The notes under the pieces were generated by a model. It made no database searches. It saw nothing but the letters and a program-made list of their open reading frames with translations, and was not told where the DNA came from. Both the position numbers and the translations under genes were made by a program. This document shows positions 47,346 to 60,382 of a stretch of DNA of 64,000 nucleotides, one piece after another. Origin of the DNA: Membranipora membranacea (lineage: Eukaryota > Bryozoa > Gymnolaemata > Cheilostomatida > Membraniporidae); contig OU612072.1 in assembly GCA_914767715.1 (NCBI GenBank), forward strand, positions 8,058,001 to 8,122,000. Reading direction: 5' to 3'. Within the stretch, counting starts at the first letter, position 1. Each line of letters starts with the position of its first letter.

Positions 47346-47944
47346 GATACTATGTAACTATTTGTAGTTGATTGCAAAAAGTGTAAATAGTGCAGTTTTT
47401 AAAAAGGTAGTTCTTGCAAGTTTCCATAACAAATATTTGTCATTTGATTTGTTCGGCAACAACGCTACTGATCTTAAAATGTTAAACAGCGCAATCATCC
47501 AAGATTAACAACTTATCATTCGGAGGTTGATAATTGTTTCATGTGCAACATTCTGGTACGAAGCGATCATTTTCTATTTTGATATAATTTGTGACTCATT
47601 TTTAATATGCATTCACTTAAGAATCAAGATGTAGTGTTTATTGTGAATGCTCATAGACAATGAGTTCCAATATACAATATACTGCTTACATCTGCAGTGA
47701 AAGCCACTACAAGTCTGTTAGCTCCAACACTCTTAGTGCAACAGGAATTTTCAGAATATACTATTACCAATGTTTCTTTAAATACAACACACAGAATATC
47801 TTTCAGAACACAAGTATTTTAGCCACATACATGATATCAGTGTCTTTTGGTATATATTTGTTGGACCAATCATATATCAGGACAACAAGCAAAACTCATT
47901 TGAAAAATAATAAGTAGCTAGAAGCAATCATCAATTCTTATATA

Positions 47945-48278
47945 CATAGATATATGGGGCTCCCCCCCCCCCCCACACAGGACTGTCTATAATATCTATA
48001 AATTAAGAATCCCAATCTATAAATTAAAGCGCGCTGCTTTGCTACACAACGACCATACACACACAAAGAGAGCACAGGAGACACACAGCACTGACAGCAC
48101 TTTAGAGATACATTAAGAAATCTATAAATCTATATCTTTACATTGATAACATCTATAAATCTATATCTTTACTTGCATCTATCTTTAAGCCTACAAGCCT
48201 ATAAGCTAAGAAATGGTCATCTATAATCTATACTATAAGTAGGGGGGGGGGCCCATATATATATATATATATAAGATA
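47945..48278. mobile_element. Foldback element with G/C-tract and AT-repeat ends
   Basis: ATATATGGGGCTCCCCCCCC at about 47950 is mirrored by GGGGGGGGGGCCCATATATA at about 48242-48262. The interior holds repeated CTATAAATCTATATCTTTAC. No coding capacity is seen. It is probably a MITE, although low-complexity ends make the borders uncertain. Confidence 0.5.
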
Positions 48279-48355
48279 AGTATATATATATAAAATTAGT
48301 TCATTTAAGCAATTTATAATGAGAGTTTTTAAGCTTTCATGCAGCACAAACTTAC

Positions 48356-51300
48356 AGTTGATTGCCCGGTTCCAAGCTGAGTGATGGTAAAATCAAAAAG
48401 GGGAGGCACTAATTTTAAAAATGATAGAGGTTTGTTATATCAAAAAATAATAAAGGTTAATTGTTGGTATACAGGAAGGTGAAGAGCGTTCTGAATTTAT
48501 AAGTTGAATGTTTTCGTAATATATGATTAGCTAAATCTATAACTTAGTTTAAATCCTTTATATTGATTACTATAATCTGAATGAAAGTACATGGTGACTA
48601 CATGAGAGTTTCTTACATCATAATGTAGTATGGTGTTTGCTGCTCTTGTTCCTGATATCTTAGTATGTTGATTTACCTGCAGGAAGTCATGGGTACTTTC
48701 AGTCTGAAAAATCAAGTATTAACTGTCAGGTGTTGAAATGATAGGACAAAAAGCTATGGGGTTAAACAAATTGTAATTATTCAAGTTGTGTATAAGAAAA
48801 ACTAACACCAGCTTGCTTTTTTGAGGTCAAGTGTTAATTTTTAGTACCTCAACCATAGCAATCACAATACTAGATAAACCGATATGAAATGATGTAAAAT
48901 ATTGCCTACCTGAAAATCAAGTAGGGTCACAGTAAGAGTAGTGTATCCTTGACTAATCAGGGCAAACCATTTAGTTGTGTTGATTGCATAGTTATTTGGG
49001 TAGTGATCAGTTGTTAAATAACCATATTGACAGTCCCGAATGAAAAGCGTTGATATCCGACATGGAGTTGAGCTGGAGCATCTCTGGCCTGTAAGCAGAA
49101 TACAAATTGTTTTAATTTCGACTAGTTGTAGAATGGTCAGTCACGGGCTGGGTAAGCACAATAATGTTCATAGAAAGATTCCCCACTGAACATGACTGCT
49201 TTGCATTTTGCAAGCTGTAAAAAAATTCTTTTTTAAAAGGCTTGTACATCAGGAAATATAATTACACATAATCATCATGAAGATTATGATAATCAATGAG
49301 TGAAGATTTTAAGGATCTACAATAGCAAAAAATCCTTACCCCTTATTTCAACAAGCCTCCTTTTAATCAACTTGTTTATCAAATTTTATGGTCAATCTGC
49401 AAAAATTAGACTAGTTTAGGCAAACAATTGAATGTTGTATGAATTTTCAATTAAATATCAATGTATTCATTTAGTTGCAGCCCTTCGATTGTGCTCAAAG
49501 ACTGGTATGATGTGGATTAGAAGGGGCAGGACCAAGTTTGCTAGGCTTAATAACTTGTTAAAAAGACATAAGTTTTGCCTGAGATAGCTTTAATATATAA
49601 ACATACACAACACATTCATGAGAGGCACCTTGAAAACATAATAGGCTATCATGCAGGGAGCTGCAGGGGTGTCCCTCAGTCTCGCCATCAACACCTATCC
49701 CTCCCAAAAAAAAAATTTTAAGTACTTTTCTTCAATAATTGCCACAAAATAAAAAAAAATGTCTTCATGACCCATGTTTTTTTGATTGAACACAATATGT
49801 CCAATGTCCTTCCTCAGTTTATATTATCTAAACTAGATTTATACAGCAAGGAAGGAATTAATTTAACTCACAGCTTTGTCTTGAAGTGCTATGGTCCAAT
49901 CTTGATAATCGTTGTTCTAACCCGGCTATGGCAGCATTGACTGCAAAAGAACAGGAAGCACAAAATAGAATCAAATTGCAATTTGAAACAGAGGCCTGAC
50001 AAATCTGGTTTGTCTGAAGATACCTCTGCGCATTGAGGATGTGGCAGTAAATTATTATTGGAACAACAATAAACAAATCGATCATCTGCAAATGTTATTG
50101 AATTCATTCACCCCCATCAAAGCATGTATCGTGGCACATTGAATTCCAACATTATTCAAATTTCGACTGTCAATCCAATAACTGTGACAATCTAACCAGT
50201 ACAAATATAGACATTCAATTCATGTTTTTCAATATTAATTGATTGATAGGGTTATGGAATTCATATTCAAAATATCATACCAGTGAGATAAAGATGACAG
50301 CCGAATTGTCATAGGAATGTGTTTTAATGGTACGGGATACAAATATTGTCTCATTCAATTGAATACAAACATGCCATTGGGCTGGTCACATTTAACCTTT
50401 CTGAACTCCCCCATCATTTCAGGATAAGTGACAAAATGACACTTATGAATATACATTCAACTTATCTTTTGTTCAATTTTCATTAATTGCTTGGGTTATG
50501 AATTCATAATTAAAATATGTAACCAATGAGATAAGGATGACATCTGAATGTCATGAGAATGGGTTCATTATGACTGTGATACGGATGGTTTCTTATTCAA
50601 TTGAAGACATACATGCCATCTGGGCTGGTCACAATTAACCTTTCTGAACTTCCCATTTTGTAATGTCAACATTTTCTTTACACTTGTGTTAGAATGTTGT
50701 ATTGATTATGAAATTTCTCGTGAATAAATTTGAAACAGTTAGGTTTATAAAGACGCCCCATAAGCTGGTGAGCATCACAGCACTTGAACACGGTTGTAAT
50801 TGCCAAACGGTGAGCAACCAAAAGGATGTTTGAGCTGCATTCAGTAAGGCCCTCGACCATCTTACAATGAGTATTGAGCACTATTATTGCTGGTTACCAA
50901 AATAACGTAAGTTGGAAAAATCAACATATGAATCCATGCTTACCAGTGGTGATGGATCGATCTATTCTCACTGTAGCTGACGAAAGTGATTGTCTTAGAG
51001 TGTTGAATGATTGCTCCAGTCCTGATACTGTCTGATTCACGGAGGCTATAGCTGACATTGTACTTTGCTGAGTCATTGAAAGCTTACTGTCACAATTTTG
51101 CTCCACTTGCACAAGTGATTCATTCAGTGTCTGTCTGTGTGCCAAATCTTGTACAGTTGCTGTAAAAATAATGGAAATATGATAACTACATCAAATGTCA
51201 ACGAGCAAAATCCTAATATCAACAATTCTTGTACTCTTTGAAATTACTCTGACAATCATAACCAGGATATTGTGCTGCCATCTCTTTTTTTTGACAAACT

Positions 51301-54300
51301 AAGATAATGAGAATTTGTTATTAGAACGGTCTTAATAAGACAATAATTATTTTCATGTCTGCTACCTTCACTGTTTATCGATTGGCCAAGCTCTGTGATG
51401 GAATCAATCACCGACTGATTCAATGAAGCGAGAAGCATATACATTGCCAGGTTTGTCGTTTCAATCTTGTCCTCATTATCATTTCTGAACCTTGAAAATG
51501 TCTGGTCAACACTCTTAACTGCAGCATAGTTGTCAGTAATATCTGGAATAAAGATTAAATAAATATCTGTTGAGTTTTAAAGTAACATGTTTTAATTATT
51601 TTACAATGCACATTTTTTCTGTACTTATTGTTGATTGTCAAATTATTTGTATCTTGGTTCTGTCCAGGGAAATATCTATGGCTATGTAGCTATGTGGCCT
51701 CTTGCTAGACATTTCTGTCACAGGTACACTTGTTGCTATGTCAAGCCTCAAGCCAAGAGGAAGCTTGCACTTTAGTGATCACCAGGTATACTCAATTCCT
51801 AATAAGGAGCGCCTACAGAACTGTGCCAAATTGGCCCATTTGTAATATCATTGATAGTTAATAAAGATTGATAATCACCTTGAACCTTAGATGAAAGTTT
51901 GACCTGTTCATTCACCAAGTAACATGTGATTGCTGCTAAAGTGATAACCAGAGCTATCAGAATTCCAAGTAGTTTACAATGAAACCTTCCAGGGTACCTC
52001 ACATGAGGTTTCAGTTCTTCCAGTTTGATCGGAGTCCCGTCATGTATGTCTACATGTAGAGAAGAAGTGACTTCATTCCCTAACAACGTAAATTATCCAA
52101 TCAATAAAAGTTTACTAACTACTAATTATTGCTCGCAGTTACAGCTAGAGGTGAGAATTCACTGATTTGAAACCATATCATTAGATATGTCATTGTGAGA
52201 AAGAAGTTATTGAAATGAAGCGTCAAGGCTGTATGATCCATCTAGTTTCCATTTTGATTTGGCAATTTGTTTTATTCAGTGCACATATTATTTTATTGAA
52301 GTGGTTGTAAAGGATCAGGTTTTTTGGTATCATTCTAGAGATCTCAGTCTAGTTTAGAACATTATTCTATGTTCAAAAGCAGCCTGTGGCCCAGTTAAGA
52401 CTTATTTGCCCTCAAAGTTGGGATGAGAAGGTACTAAAAAGGTACTAATTTTTTCCTTTGGAGTTGTGATCACTTGTTGAAAATAGTACCTCTTTAGTAC
52501 CTCAGATTATAATGGGAATATACAGTACTTTGTAACAAAGGCGTATTGTTATGACACAGTGGTTTTGATATTCTGCATGTGATATCAAAACACACAGAAT
52601 TTATCTATTGACTGAATGAGTGAATACAAGGCATTATATATCTCTCCCATGTGGTTTAGCTGGTAAAATGGGATAGTGTATGACATTTCATAATTCAATG
52701 ACAAAGTTTTCGATCTAAATTGAACATGGCAAAAAATTACAGCTCTAGCTCATCCGACAGTGAGAATGAAAATTACAGGGAGATTAACAGCTCTAGTGAG
52801 AGCAAGATTGAATATCATTTAGGAGGCATTTGTAGCAAATCGACGTCGAGTCCATGTGATTATCAGAGGGAAAATATCTCTTGAGGTAGTCACACCACTC
52901 AAGTTTAAATCTGTATGATTTCGGCCACTGGAAATAACTCACAGTGATTTGGCAGGTACAACATTTCTGTTAACAATGGTTACTGCTCAAGATAGAAATT
53001 GGCAATATAAAGGCAGATCAATACGTCGCTAAGTATTTCAAGGTTTTTTTTACATTAATATAATGAATAAATGAGATTGTGGTTATGACATTCCAATCAA
53101 ACTCAGTCTTCAGCCCGCATGAAAACCAGTGATATGGTTCAATTATTAGCTTCATGAATAGCGGCTTTCAATAGAATTTCAATGGAAGACACAAAATTTT
53201 CACAGGTAGATTGTGTGTTTTTCTTGAAAATATGTATTTCCAAATCGCACAGAAATCTAAAATAAATTCTATGTAAATCTCGACAAAGTAAATTCAACTC
53301 AATAAATTTGTCATCTAGTTGTTTCGGACTTCAGGGTGATGTAAATATAAATGAACTTGACTGCCTCCTAAAGAGGAGTATTGATAATCGTGTTAGCAGT
53401 GGGATACCTGGAGAAACTTTCTATTTTTTCATTAGATCTTGTCCATCTGTGTGCATCACAGATACTCAGCACATCTTAACATACTCTATCAATATTACTG
53501 ACTGGGTGCAGCAGGTCTTATGAGAGCACATGTCACTGCACACAACAGCCACTTAGGAGATTAATTTGTCGAGTTTTTTAGTTATTTCGTCAGTATGGAT
53601 CTGATCTGGGAGGCTAGTGTTGGGTATATTGTAAGATTTGGTACAAACTATAAAGCATTGCATGGACCATTTTTGGGTTAATCTGAAATAAGCGAGGCTT
53701 TGTCAGCAGGAAGAATCAATTGCTCCATTATAATCTTATTTTAACAGAGCAGACAAGCGCATCGGTCTGAAATGAAAATCACTCATTTTCATTCTTGAAA
53801 AACAGCTAACAGGGAATGCGTCAAAGTCATAGTCGTTGATTGTAACGTACAGCGGTTATTCTAATCTTTTCTTTGACATGGGCTCATAACAGATATAAAG
53901 GTTGTTTTGATTAGCGGTCTCAACTCATCAAATAGTGTGTATACAAATTTTAGAGCTTTCTTTTGAACTTTTATGTCATCAGACAGACTTGTGAGTGACT
54001 TTGTCATTTATTTGCAAAAGTTGTTATCTAACCACAATAGTCACTAATATAACAGTATTTCCCCAATAACAGGCTCATCACAAATCGCCTGGAATAGCTT
54101 GGCGGTGCATGAGTAGGCAACTCAATGTTGTTAACTTATAACCCCCAAACCTACCAGACCAAATAACCCTGATGACTAATTTCATATGCAAATGCATGTG
54201 TGATAGCTGTCTTAATCTGATTTCAAGCTCAAAATTGATACCAAGAAACCTGTTCCTTTACAAACACTTTAAAACACACATATTTGATAGAAAGGTAAGT

Positions 54301-54719
54301 CATAATGCACTCTAGAGTTTTTATTGAAGATTCTCTGCAGAATTTGAAGCTTGAAGAAGCTGGCCCGTCAAGATCAGATAGCAGATTAAATTTTTTTCGG
54401 ACCTTAGACTTAGGTAGGAATGCATTATACATTTTGGATTGTTTAGGATGAAAATTTCAGCAAAAATTTGTGGTAGTGACATGAAATTGACAAGTGATTC
54501 AGTTGTTGAAAACTAACACATACCTGGTTCTGGGGTGCCTGTTGAGGAGTTTGATTGATCACTTGGATTCGCTTCCTGACAGCCTGAAACTGCCTCATAA
54601 ACCTCTCCTCCATATTTATCTTCGCTGCCACACTGTTGTTCTTGAAGTGGGTCTACACATGTCTCAGTATCATTAGAATATAAATGGTTATCGTAAGATA
54701 CTGTCATACTACTAGCCAT
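48356..54719 (-). CDS. Type II membrane protein with coiled-coil stalk and CUB domain (3' end not found)
   Basis: Eight exons on the minus strand are 54719-54524, 52079-51879, 51542-51366, 51159-50944, 49940-49872, 49088-48910, 48703-48677 and 48376-48356. All have GT-AG borders and every join is in phase. The start MASSMTVSYDN opens an acidic cytoplasmic tail. Exon 2 carries one transmembrane helix, LLGILIALVITLAAITCYLV, with RYPGRFHCK before it and no signal peptide, so a type II topology is likely. Exons 3-5 encode a stalk with repeats such as LASLNQSVIDSI, VSGLEQSFNTL and IAGLEQRLSRL, typical of coiled coils. Exon 6 encodes a CUB domain: DCQYGYLTTDHYPNNY, then KWFALISQGYTTLTVTLLDF. Exons 7 (27 bases) and 8 (21 bases) would continue it; exon 8 is least certain. 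The rest of the CUB domain was not found, so length is at least about 360 residues. Confidence 0.7.
52290..52345. repeat. Short piece of the large inverted repeat
   Basis: AAGTGGTTGTAAAGGATCAG followed by GTTTTTTGGTATCATT matches the outer end of the right inverted-repeat arm at 57728-57765. It lies in the first intron of the CUB gene. Confidence 0.55.
52346..53667. other. Intronic stretch, nothing recognised
   Basis: This is within the 2.4-kb first intron of the CUB gene. No supported exon or repeat apart from the flanking inverted-repeat pieces. A 71-codon plus-strand frame at 53308-53523 has no motif. Confidence 0.35.
53668..54290. repeat. Left arm of a large inverted repeat
   Basis: The reverse complement of this segment matches 57720-58327 over most of its length at roughly 90% identity (for example GGCTCATAACAGATATAAAG and ATGTCATCAGACAGACTTGT). 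It lies in the first intron of the CUB gene, about 230 bases from exon 1. No coding sequence is seen, so the unit may be a non-autonomous transposon present twice in opposite orientation. Confidence 0.85.
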
Positions 54720-57047
54720 TATGCAAACACGATATTGAGCTCCCTTTCACTACAATCTGTTCCCAACTGGTCAACTGATTTTACTAAAATGAAACTCAAT
54801 AGTGTTTGCTGCCCAAATTTATGGTAGGCCTATCAAACATCACGTTGTATTTCAAATTGATTGAGCCTGTCAGGGTATTTTCATTGTAATATTATCTTTG
54901 ACTGAGTGATTGGCAGTCTAGGGATGTATCAGCCTGACTATCTCACAAACAGAAGGAATTTAGTTCCAAGTGTCAGCAGATGCCTGGTACAACATCAAAT
55001 TCAAATTTTTAAGATGACAGCTTTGCAAATCAGACTGTCAATTCTACATGTCAAAACACTAATCAAGATGAAAATTGTGCCAACTATTCTTGTTTATATG
55101 AGTATGTGTTGATTCAGAGTTTGTGTTTTGTCAGGGTGAGTGCCTCACAAAATATTTGCAAGCTTTTTTATCAGACATAGCAAAGCATGATGTGCGATTG
55201 ATTTTTGGGGCAAATAATTATTGATTTGTAAAGGACTACGCTGATGCTGTGATGTTTTCAAACATTGGTGGCTGCACATGGCTTTTGAAGGTAGTGCCAA
55301 TATTCATTTAGTGCTAAGAACATTGCTGTGATAGCAAAACAAACTAAATTGAGTTTGACGCAAGAATTTGATAAAAAAAAGTGCAGCAATGACATACTTA
55401 TCTGGCCTAACATCATGTGTAATGGACTAAGAAGCTTGTTCATCAACCATATCTATGAAACCCTTTCTATCAAGGAGCGATGATCGGCCCCAGGGACGCG
55501 GCACACAATATTTTACTCTGATAATTGTCAAACAATGTTGATAGAGCAGGTGTATTATCAATGGTCAGAGAACAGCTTTGTTGTACTAAGCTGTTATGAG
55601 CTGACTACTAAGAGGAGATGGATGTATCTGATGGATTCAACTTAATTTAAAGCTGGCGAAACTTTACTCACCCTTATTATTTCCCTTAAGGTACCCCCAA
55701 AGTTAGGCTAGGTGAACAAAAATTAATGAGCCCTCTAATCAGTTAACCCAAACTGTTGCTAAATTTTACCCACCAGGGTAGACCATTTATGATTGGAATG
55801 TTTATCCATATTTGAAACAAAAGTTCTCCATCTATGTTATTTCAATAAACATGTGCTACAAAAATTCATATAGCATCAAAGGGCTAAGCACGACAAAATG
55901 TAGGGTTTAGGGAAACCATTGTCTTACACATAAGCATTGACCTAAGAAGTTTATTTTTACTGCGACCTGAATCTATCTCCTTGCTTCAATGAATACAGGT
56001 GATGAAATGAATCATCTTCTTTACAATCCTAATTGTATAAGTCCTAATTTCAATATTGATATCCAATATGCTTTCCTCTCTTCAAACCACGTTCCCAGGT
56101 ATTTCATTTCATTGAAAATATGCAGTTGGTTGCCATCAGGGTAAATAGTGCAGTTTAGTTCAGTTTGTACAGGTTGAACTTTACTGTTTGCATAACAGCT
56201 TGATAAATTGATTTTAAAAACAGAACTTTAGGAGATCACACCTTGTTTGTTGTCCAACCTTTATCAGGAGGAGATGACTTTGTGTAGATTAAATAATAAT
56301 GAGGTTTGACTTTTTACTAATTTGTATTACCTCAGGTATCAAAGAGTAATGCTAATAAAGATTGCAAATAAAGCAGGATTTCAGTAAGTTCATTATTCTA
56401 TAGGCTCTAGGTGTTTTTTATTTTTGGGAAAGATAATGTATAACTAGAACATGATTAATGTTAATAGATCTTATAGAAATCAATGGAATCAATACCAATA
56501 TATTTTGCACTTTTTTAGCATTTTTGCTAGCGACCCTCTGGGCATGAATCATGTTCAAAGCAATTCAAAGATCTCAGGTCTCATCACCTTTGAGTGCTAA
56601 AGAGGGCACTATCAAAACAAATTTACAAAAGATAGAGCCGGCCATTCTTAAAATACACAATACTTCACAGCTTCATGAATATTAACGGTTTCTGTTGTTG
56701 CAGACACAGAGATAAGCCTGTATATATTCTTATTTTTCTGCGGAGAGAATGTTCAAAAGTTATTCATAAATTAATAAACACAAAACCAAGAGTAATTAGT
56801 GCATTCTGCAGAAAGCTTAAGTAAATCATAATGTAGATGAAGCTTATGGTACAAAAAGGAATTTAAGACCGCGCAAAATTTGTAGTTTGTCCTTTGTTGC
56901 CAGATTTGTTCAGCTAAATCTAAAATGCAGCTTAAATCCTTTACAAGTGTTACTATGATCTGATTGAAAGTGCATGATGACTACATCATAAGGAGGCACA
57001 GTGGTGTTTGCTGATTTTTTCCCACATAACTTTTCATGTTGATCTAC
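54720..57047. other. Region upstream of the CUB gene, no gene recognised
   Basis: No TATA-type promoter could be assigned with confidence. 56880-57047 aligns with intron sequence 48520-48676 of the CUB gene and so belongs to its duplicated segment. A minus-strand frame at 55258-55446 has no motif. Confidence 0.4.
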
Positions 57048-57504
57048 CTGTAGGAAGTCAAATCCACAAGAGCTGACAGATTTAAGCTACAAAAATAATG
57101 GTTACTGGTCAGATGGTAAGGTATTGTGGAAGCTGATAGCATTGTAGAAATTAAAAATGTAAGATTTACTGCCAATTGAAATAAAAGCCATTGACCTAGT
57201 TTTGTGAAAATTAACCTTAGAACTCATCTACAGAGGCTTTGCAGTGTTCATAATCAATAGAGTAGCCTTTGTCACAATCATGCAAAGATACATTAACTTA
57301 TCGAAATTAAGAAAATATTGCCTACGTGGAAGTCCAGAAGGGTAATAGTAAGAGTGGTGTATCTTTGGTTTATCAGAGCCCACTTCTTATCAAGGTAGTC
57401 TGTATAGTTATTTGGGTAGCCATCTGTTGCTATAAAGCCAGACAGGCAATCCTCAAGGAAAAGTGTTGATATCGGACACGGGGATGAGCCGGAGCATCTG
57501 GTGC
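57048..57504 (-). pseudogene. Second copy of CUB exons, apparently damaged
   Basis: 57504-57326 is a 179-base exon of exactly the same length and phase as the CUB exon 49088-48910. It encodes SGFIATDGYPNNYTDYLDKK and then YTTLTITLLDFH. The next exon, 57074-57048, corresponds to the 27-base exon 48703-48677 (FDFLQ versus HDFLQ), but the two bases before it are TC and not AG. The nearest AG would shift the frame by two bases. Intron sequence also aligns. This is a tandem duplicate on the same strand, upstream of the intact gene. The CUB exon itself has no stop, so a functional product with another splice form remains possible. Confidence 0.6.
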
Positions 57505-57719
57505 CTTTGTGTAAGAATGAGATAATTGAAAATATTGATGAGTCACATGACGGTCAATCAAAATAACAAGCTCTGTATGGGAATAGTGTGCAATGATTGT
57601 CTGTTGTGTGACCATAACAAACATACTGATATGGCATTGCTGTATGAGCGCACAACACTTGTAAGCGCACATCATTCACGAAGAGGTTCCTTAATCTACA
57701 CTATATCTTGGCATCGACA

Positions 57720-58327
57720 TTATATTAAAGTGTTTGTAAAGGAACAGGTTTCTTGGTATCATTTTTGAGCTTGAAATCAGATTAAGACAGCTATCACACA
57801 TGCATTTGCATATAAAATTGGTCATCAGGGTTATTTGGTCTTGTAGGTTTAGGGGTTATAAGTTAACAACATTGAATTGCCTACTCATGCGCCGCCCAAC
57901 TAGTCCAGGCGATTTGTGATGAGCCTGTTATTGGGGAAATACTGTAATGTTAGTAACTATTGTGGACAGATAACAACTTTTGCAAATAAATGACAAAGTC
58001 ACTCACAAGTCTGTCTGATGACATAAAAGTTCAAAAGAAAGTTCTATAATTTGTAAACACACCGACCGGCACACAGACCGCTAATCAAAACAACCTTTAT
58101 ATCTGTTATGAGCCCATGTCGAAGAAAAGATTAGAAGAACCACTGTACATTACAATCAATGACTATGACTTTGACGCATTCCCTGTCAGCTGTTTTTCAA
58201 GCATGAAAATGAGTGATTTTCATTTCAGACCGATGCGCTTGTTTGCTCTGTCAAAATAAGATTATAATGGAGCAATTGATTCTTCCTGCCGACAAATCCT
58301 TGCTTATTTCAGATTCACCCAAAACTC
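57720..58327. repeat. Right arm of a large inverted repeat
   Basis: Inverted partner of 53668-54290. The arms are about 3.4 kb apart and enclose exon 1 of the CUB gene, its upstream region and the damaged CUB duplicate. The outer end TGTTTGTAAAGGAACAGG also occurs, diverged, at 52290. Confidence 0.85.
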
Positions 58328-60382
58328 AGTGTCATAAACGGGTTGAGCTCGTAATTGTAAACAAATTAACACGTGTTTGGAAATTCCCATATTCAGTTAC
58401 TTTTGATTGGATGAGCTATTTTTAATTGCCATGCCAAGCGACTAATAATATTATCATTTTGGATAAAAATGTGCCTGTGGTTTATTGACTTGAGTTTGAA
58501 CTTTGATGCCTTGCATCATTGCGTTGATAGTCGATGCAGATTTATATTCACTGTAAAGCAGCTGTACTGGCTGGCTGGCTGGCTGTAAGTTTGAATAACA
58601 AAATGCTATGGATCCTAGTTCAAGCTCTGAATTTTTATATTTATTCCTGAATTTTCACTAAACAGCTTGGGATAAAATTACTCTTAGCAGTGAAAAACAA
58701 GCAGCATTCGCTTTTGGATTCTGGAATAGGTGAGTAACTTTAAAACACAGTAGGTATTAACTTTGCATTGTCTCAATAATGAAGGTAGTGGTTGATAGCT
58801 CTTATTTCCCGATTGCAAACATTTTTCTCTGTGAAGGCTTAATCGTCACTCATGGCTCTTAAAAACCCAACTTCATTTATGTTTTTTAACTCGAATCATT
58901 TATTTTCTCTCTCATTTTCTCTTTTGCAGTCTTGGGTATCGGTACGATTTTAGAGCGGACATCGTAGTAGCTCTGTTTGTTGGAAGGTGAAGATTTAACC
59001 TTATACTTCCGCCGCTTCGACAGAAACTGGTCTGCTAATTGAGTGCCAACTATTCTCCTAAGGATAAGCTCTGCAAAAGGTTAAACCTGTCATTAGTATC
59101 ATTAATCATCATAAAGTTGCAATATTTGTCAGGTTGGGCCAGGTCAGGTAGGCAGTGTGGGCTTTTATAATGCAATCATATTACGATTAGATTACAAGAT
59201 GATAGTGATGGTAATGAACAAACACTCCATACTCCACTCAAGTGCTTCGCACTCTTCTCACTTGTACTGTCGCACGAAAGGTTTTCAGCTCTAGGGGTTA
59301 ATTCACCTAAAATTTAATATGTTGAATTTAGGATACAAACAAACTTACATAAATTATTAAATGTATTTCTACAACAGGGATAATAGTGCTCAAATTTCGC
59401 CTCCGTCACTGTTAGCAGTATTCATCATTCCCCATAAACACTAACAGTGACCTGGGCAGCATTTGATTTGCTAATGATGTGCTACTTTAGTTGTGATCAA
59501 CATGTATTAATTTAATTCACTGTCGCATTATTTTGTTCCAGGCTTCAGTCCCTGCAATACCTGAAGGGTGCATCTCGGAAACAGAGAGGTCGGTGATTGG
59601 TGTCTTAGATACATGCGATACATCCAGCCTAGGTTTCTTGAACGGAGTACACAAAGTGCTGCTGAGCGAAAGATCATTCACACCTTCAAATATAAATTCC
59701 AAGGTATTTGTTATAACATCAACCATTGCGAGTATTCAATGCACGCGATTGGGACAGAGAGAATTATGAAAGATCCATAAAAGATCAAAATTTAGGATTA
59801 AATTTACAGATTTGGGCACAAGTCTGTAACTAGTGAAAATTTAGTTAATACCTGCTAGTCTTGTAGAGGAGATATGAGAGTCACTTAACATCATTATTCC
59901 GAGATCATGCCAAGTAATTATCCATACCCCATTCACCCACCGTGTAAATGTGTAAATCGTGCAAACTCACCTAAAAAGTATCACCAGTATTATGAGATCA
60001 GCACACAAAATGTACCCCAATCAAAACCCACCTATTTCTGTTATCATCTCTGGCTCATCTTCTTGCTCCTGTTGTTGCTGGTTTGATTCACTAATATCCT
60101 CCAGCAATCAGCGCTTTCCTCCTTGTCATCAAATTCATCATCAACAGCAGCTAAATCACAGCTTGCCAGTCGTTTAGCTTTGTAGGCTGAGAAGCAGCTA
60201 GGGATATGGTCCCAAACATCATTAATATTTCCATCACTGTAAATACCGACAGTGATAATATGCCATTAAAAACTTCAATATGCAATGAGATATGGATGAT
60301 CAACTTTAATAAATCCAACTTTGCTCAGTATGTAACAGACCAATACTCTCTTAGATGTTAGGCAATAATTACCGGAAATGCA
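58328..60382. other. Intergenic stretch with one exon-like interval
   Basis: At 59543-59702 the plus strand has a clean CAG acceptor, an open frame (AIPEGCISETERSVIGVLDT and more) and an AAG-GTATTT donor. The minus strand is open over the same bases. No family is recognised and no partner exon could be joined. A (GGCT)n run lies near 58570. Otherwise nothing is supported. Confidence 0.35.
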
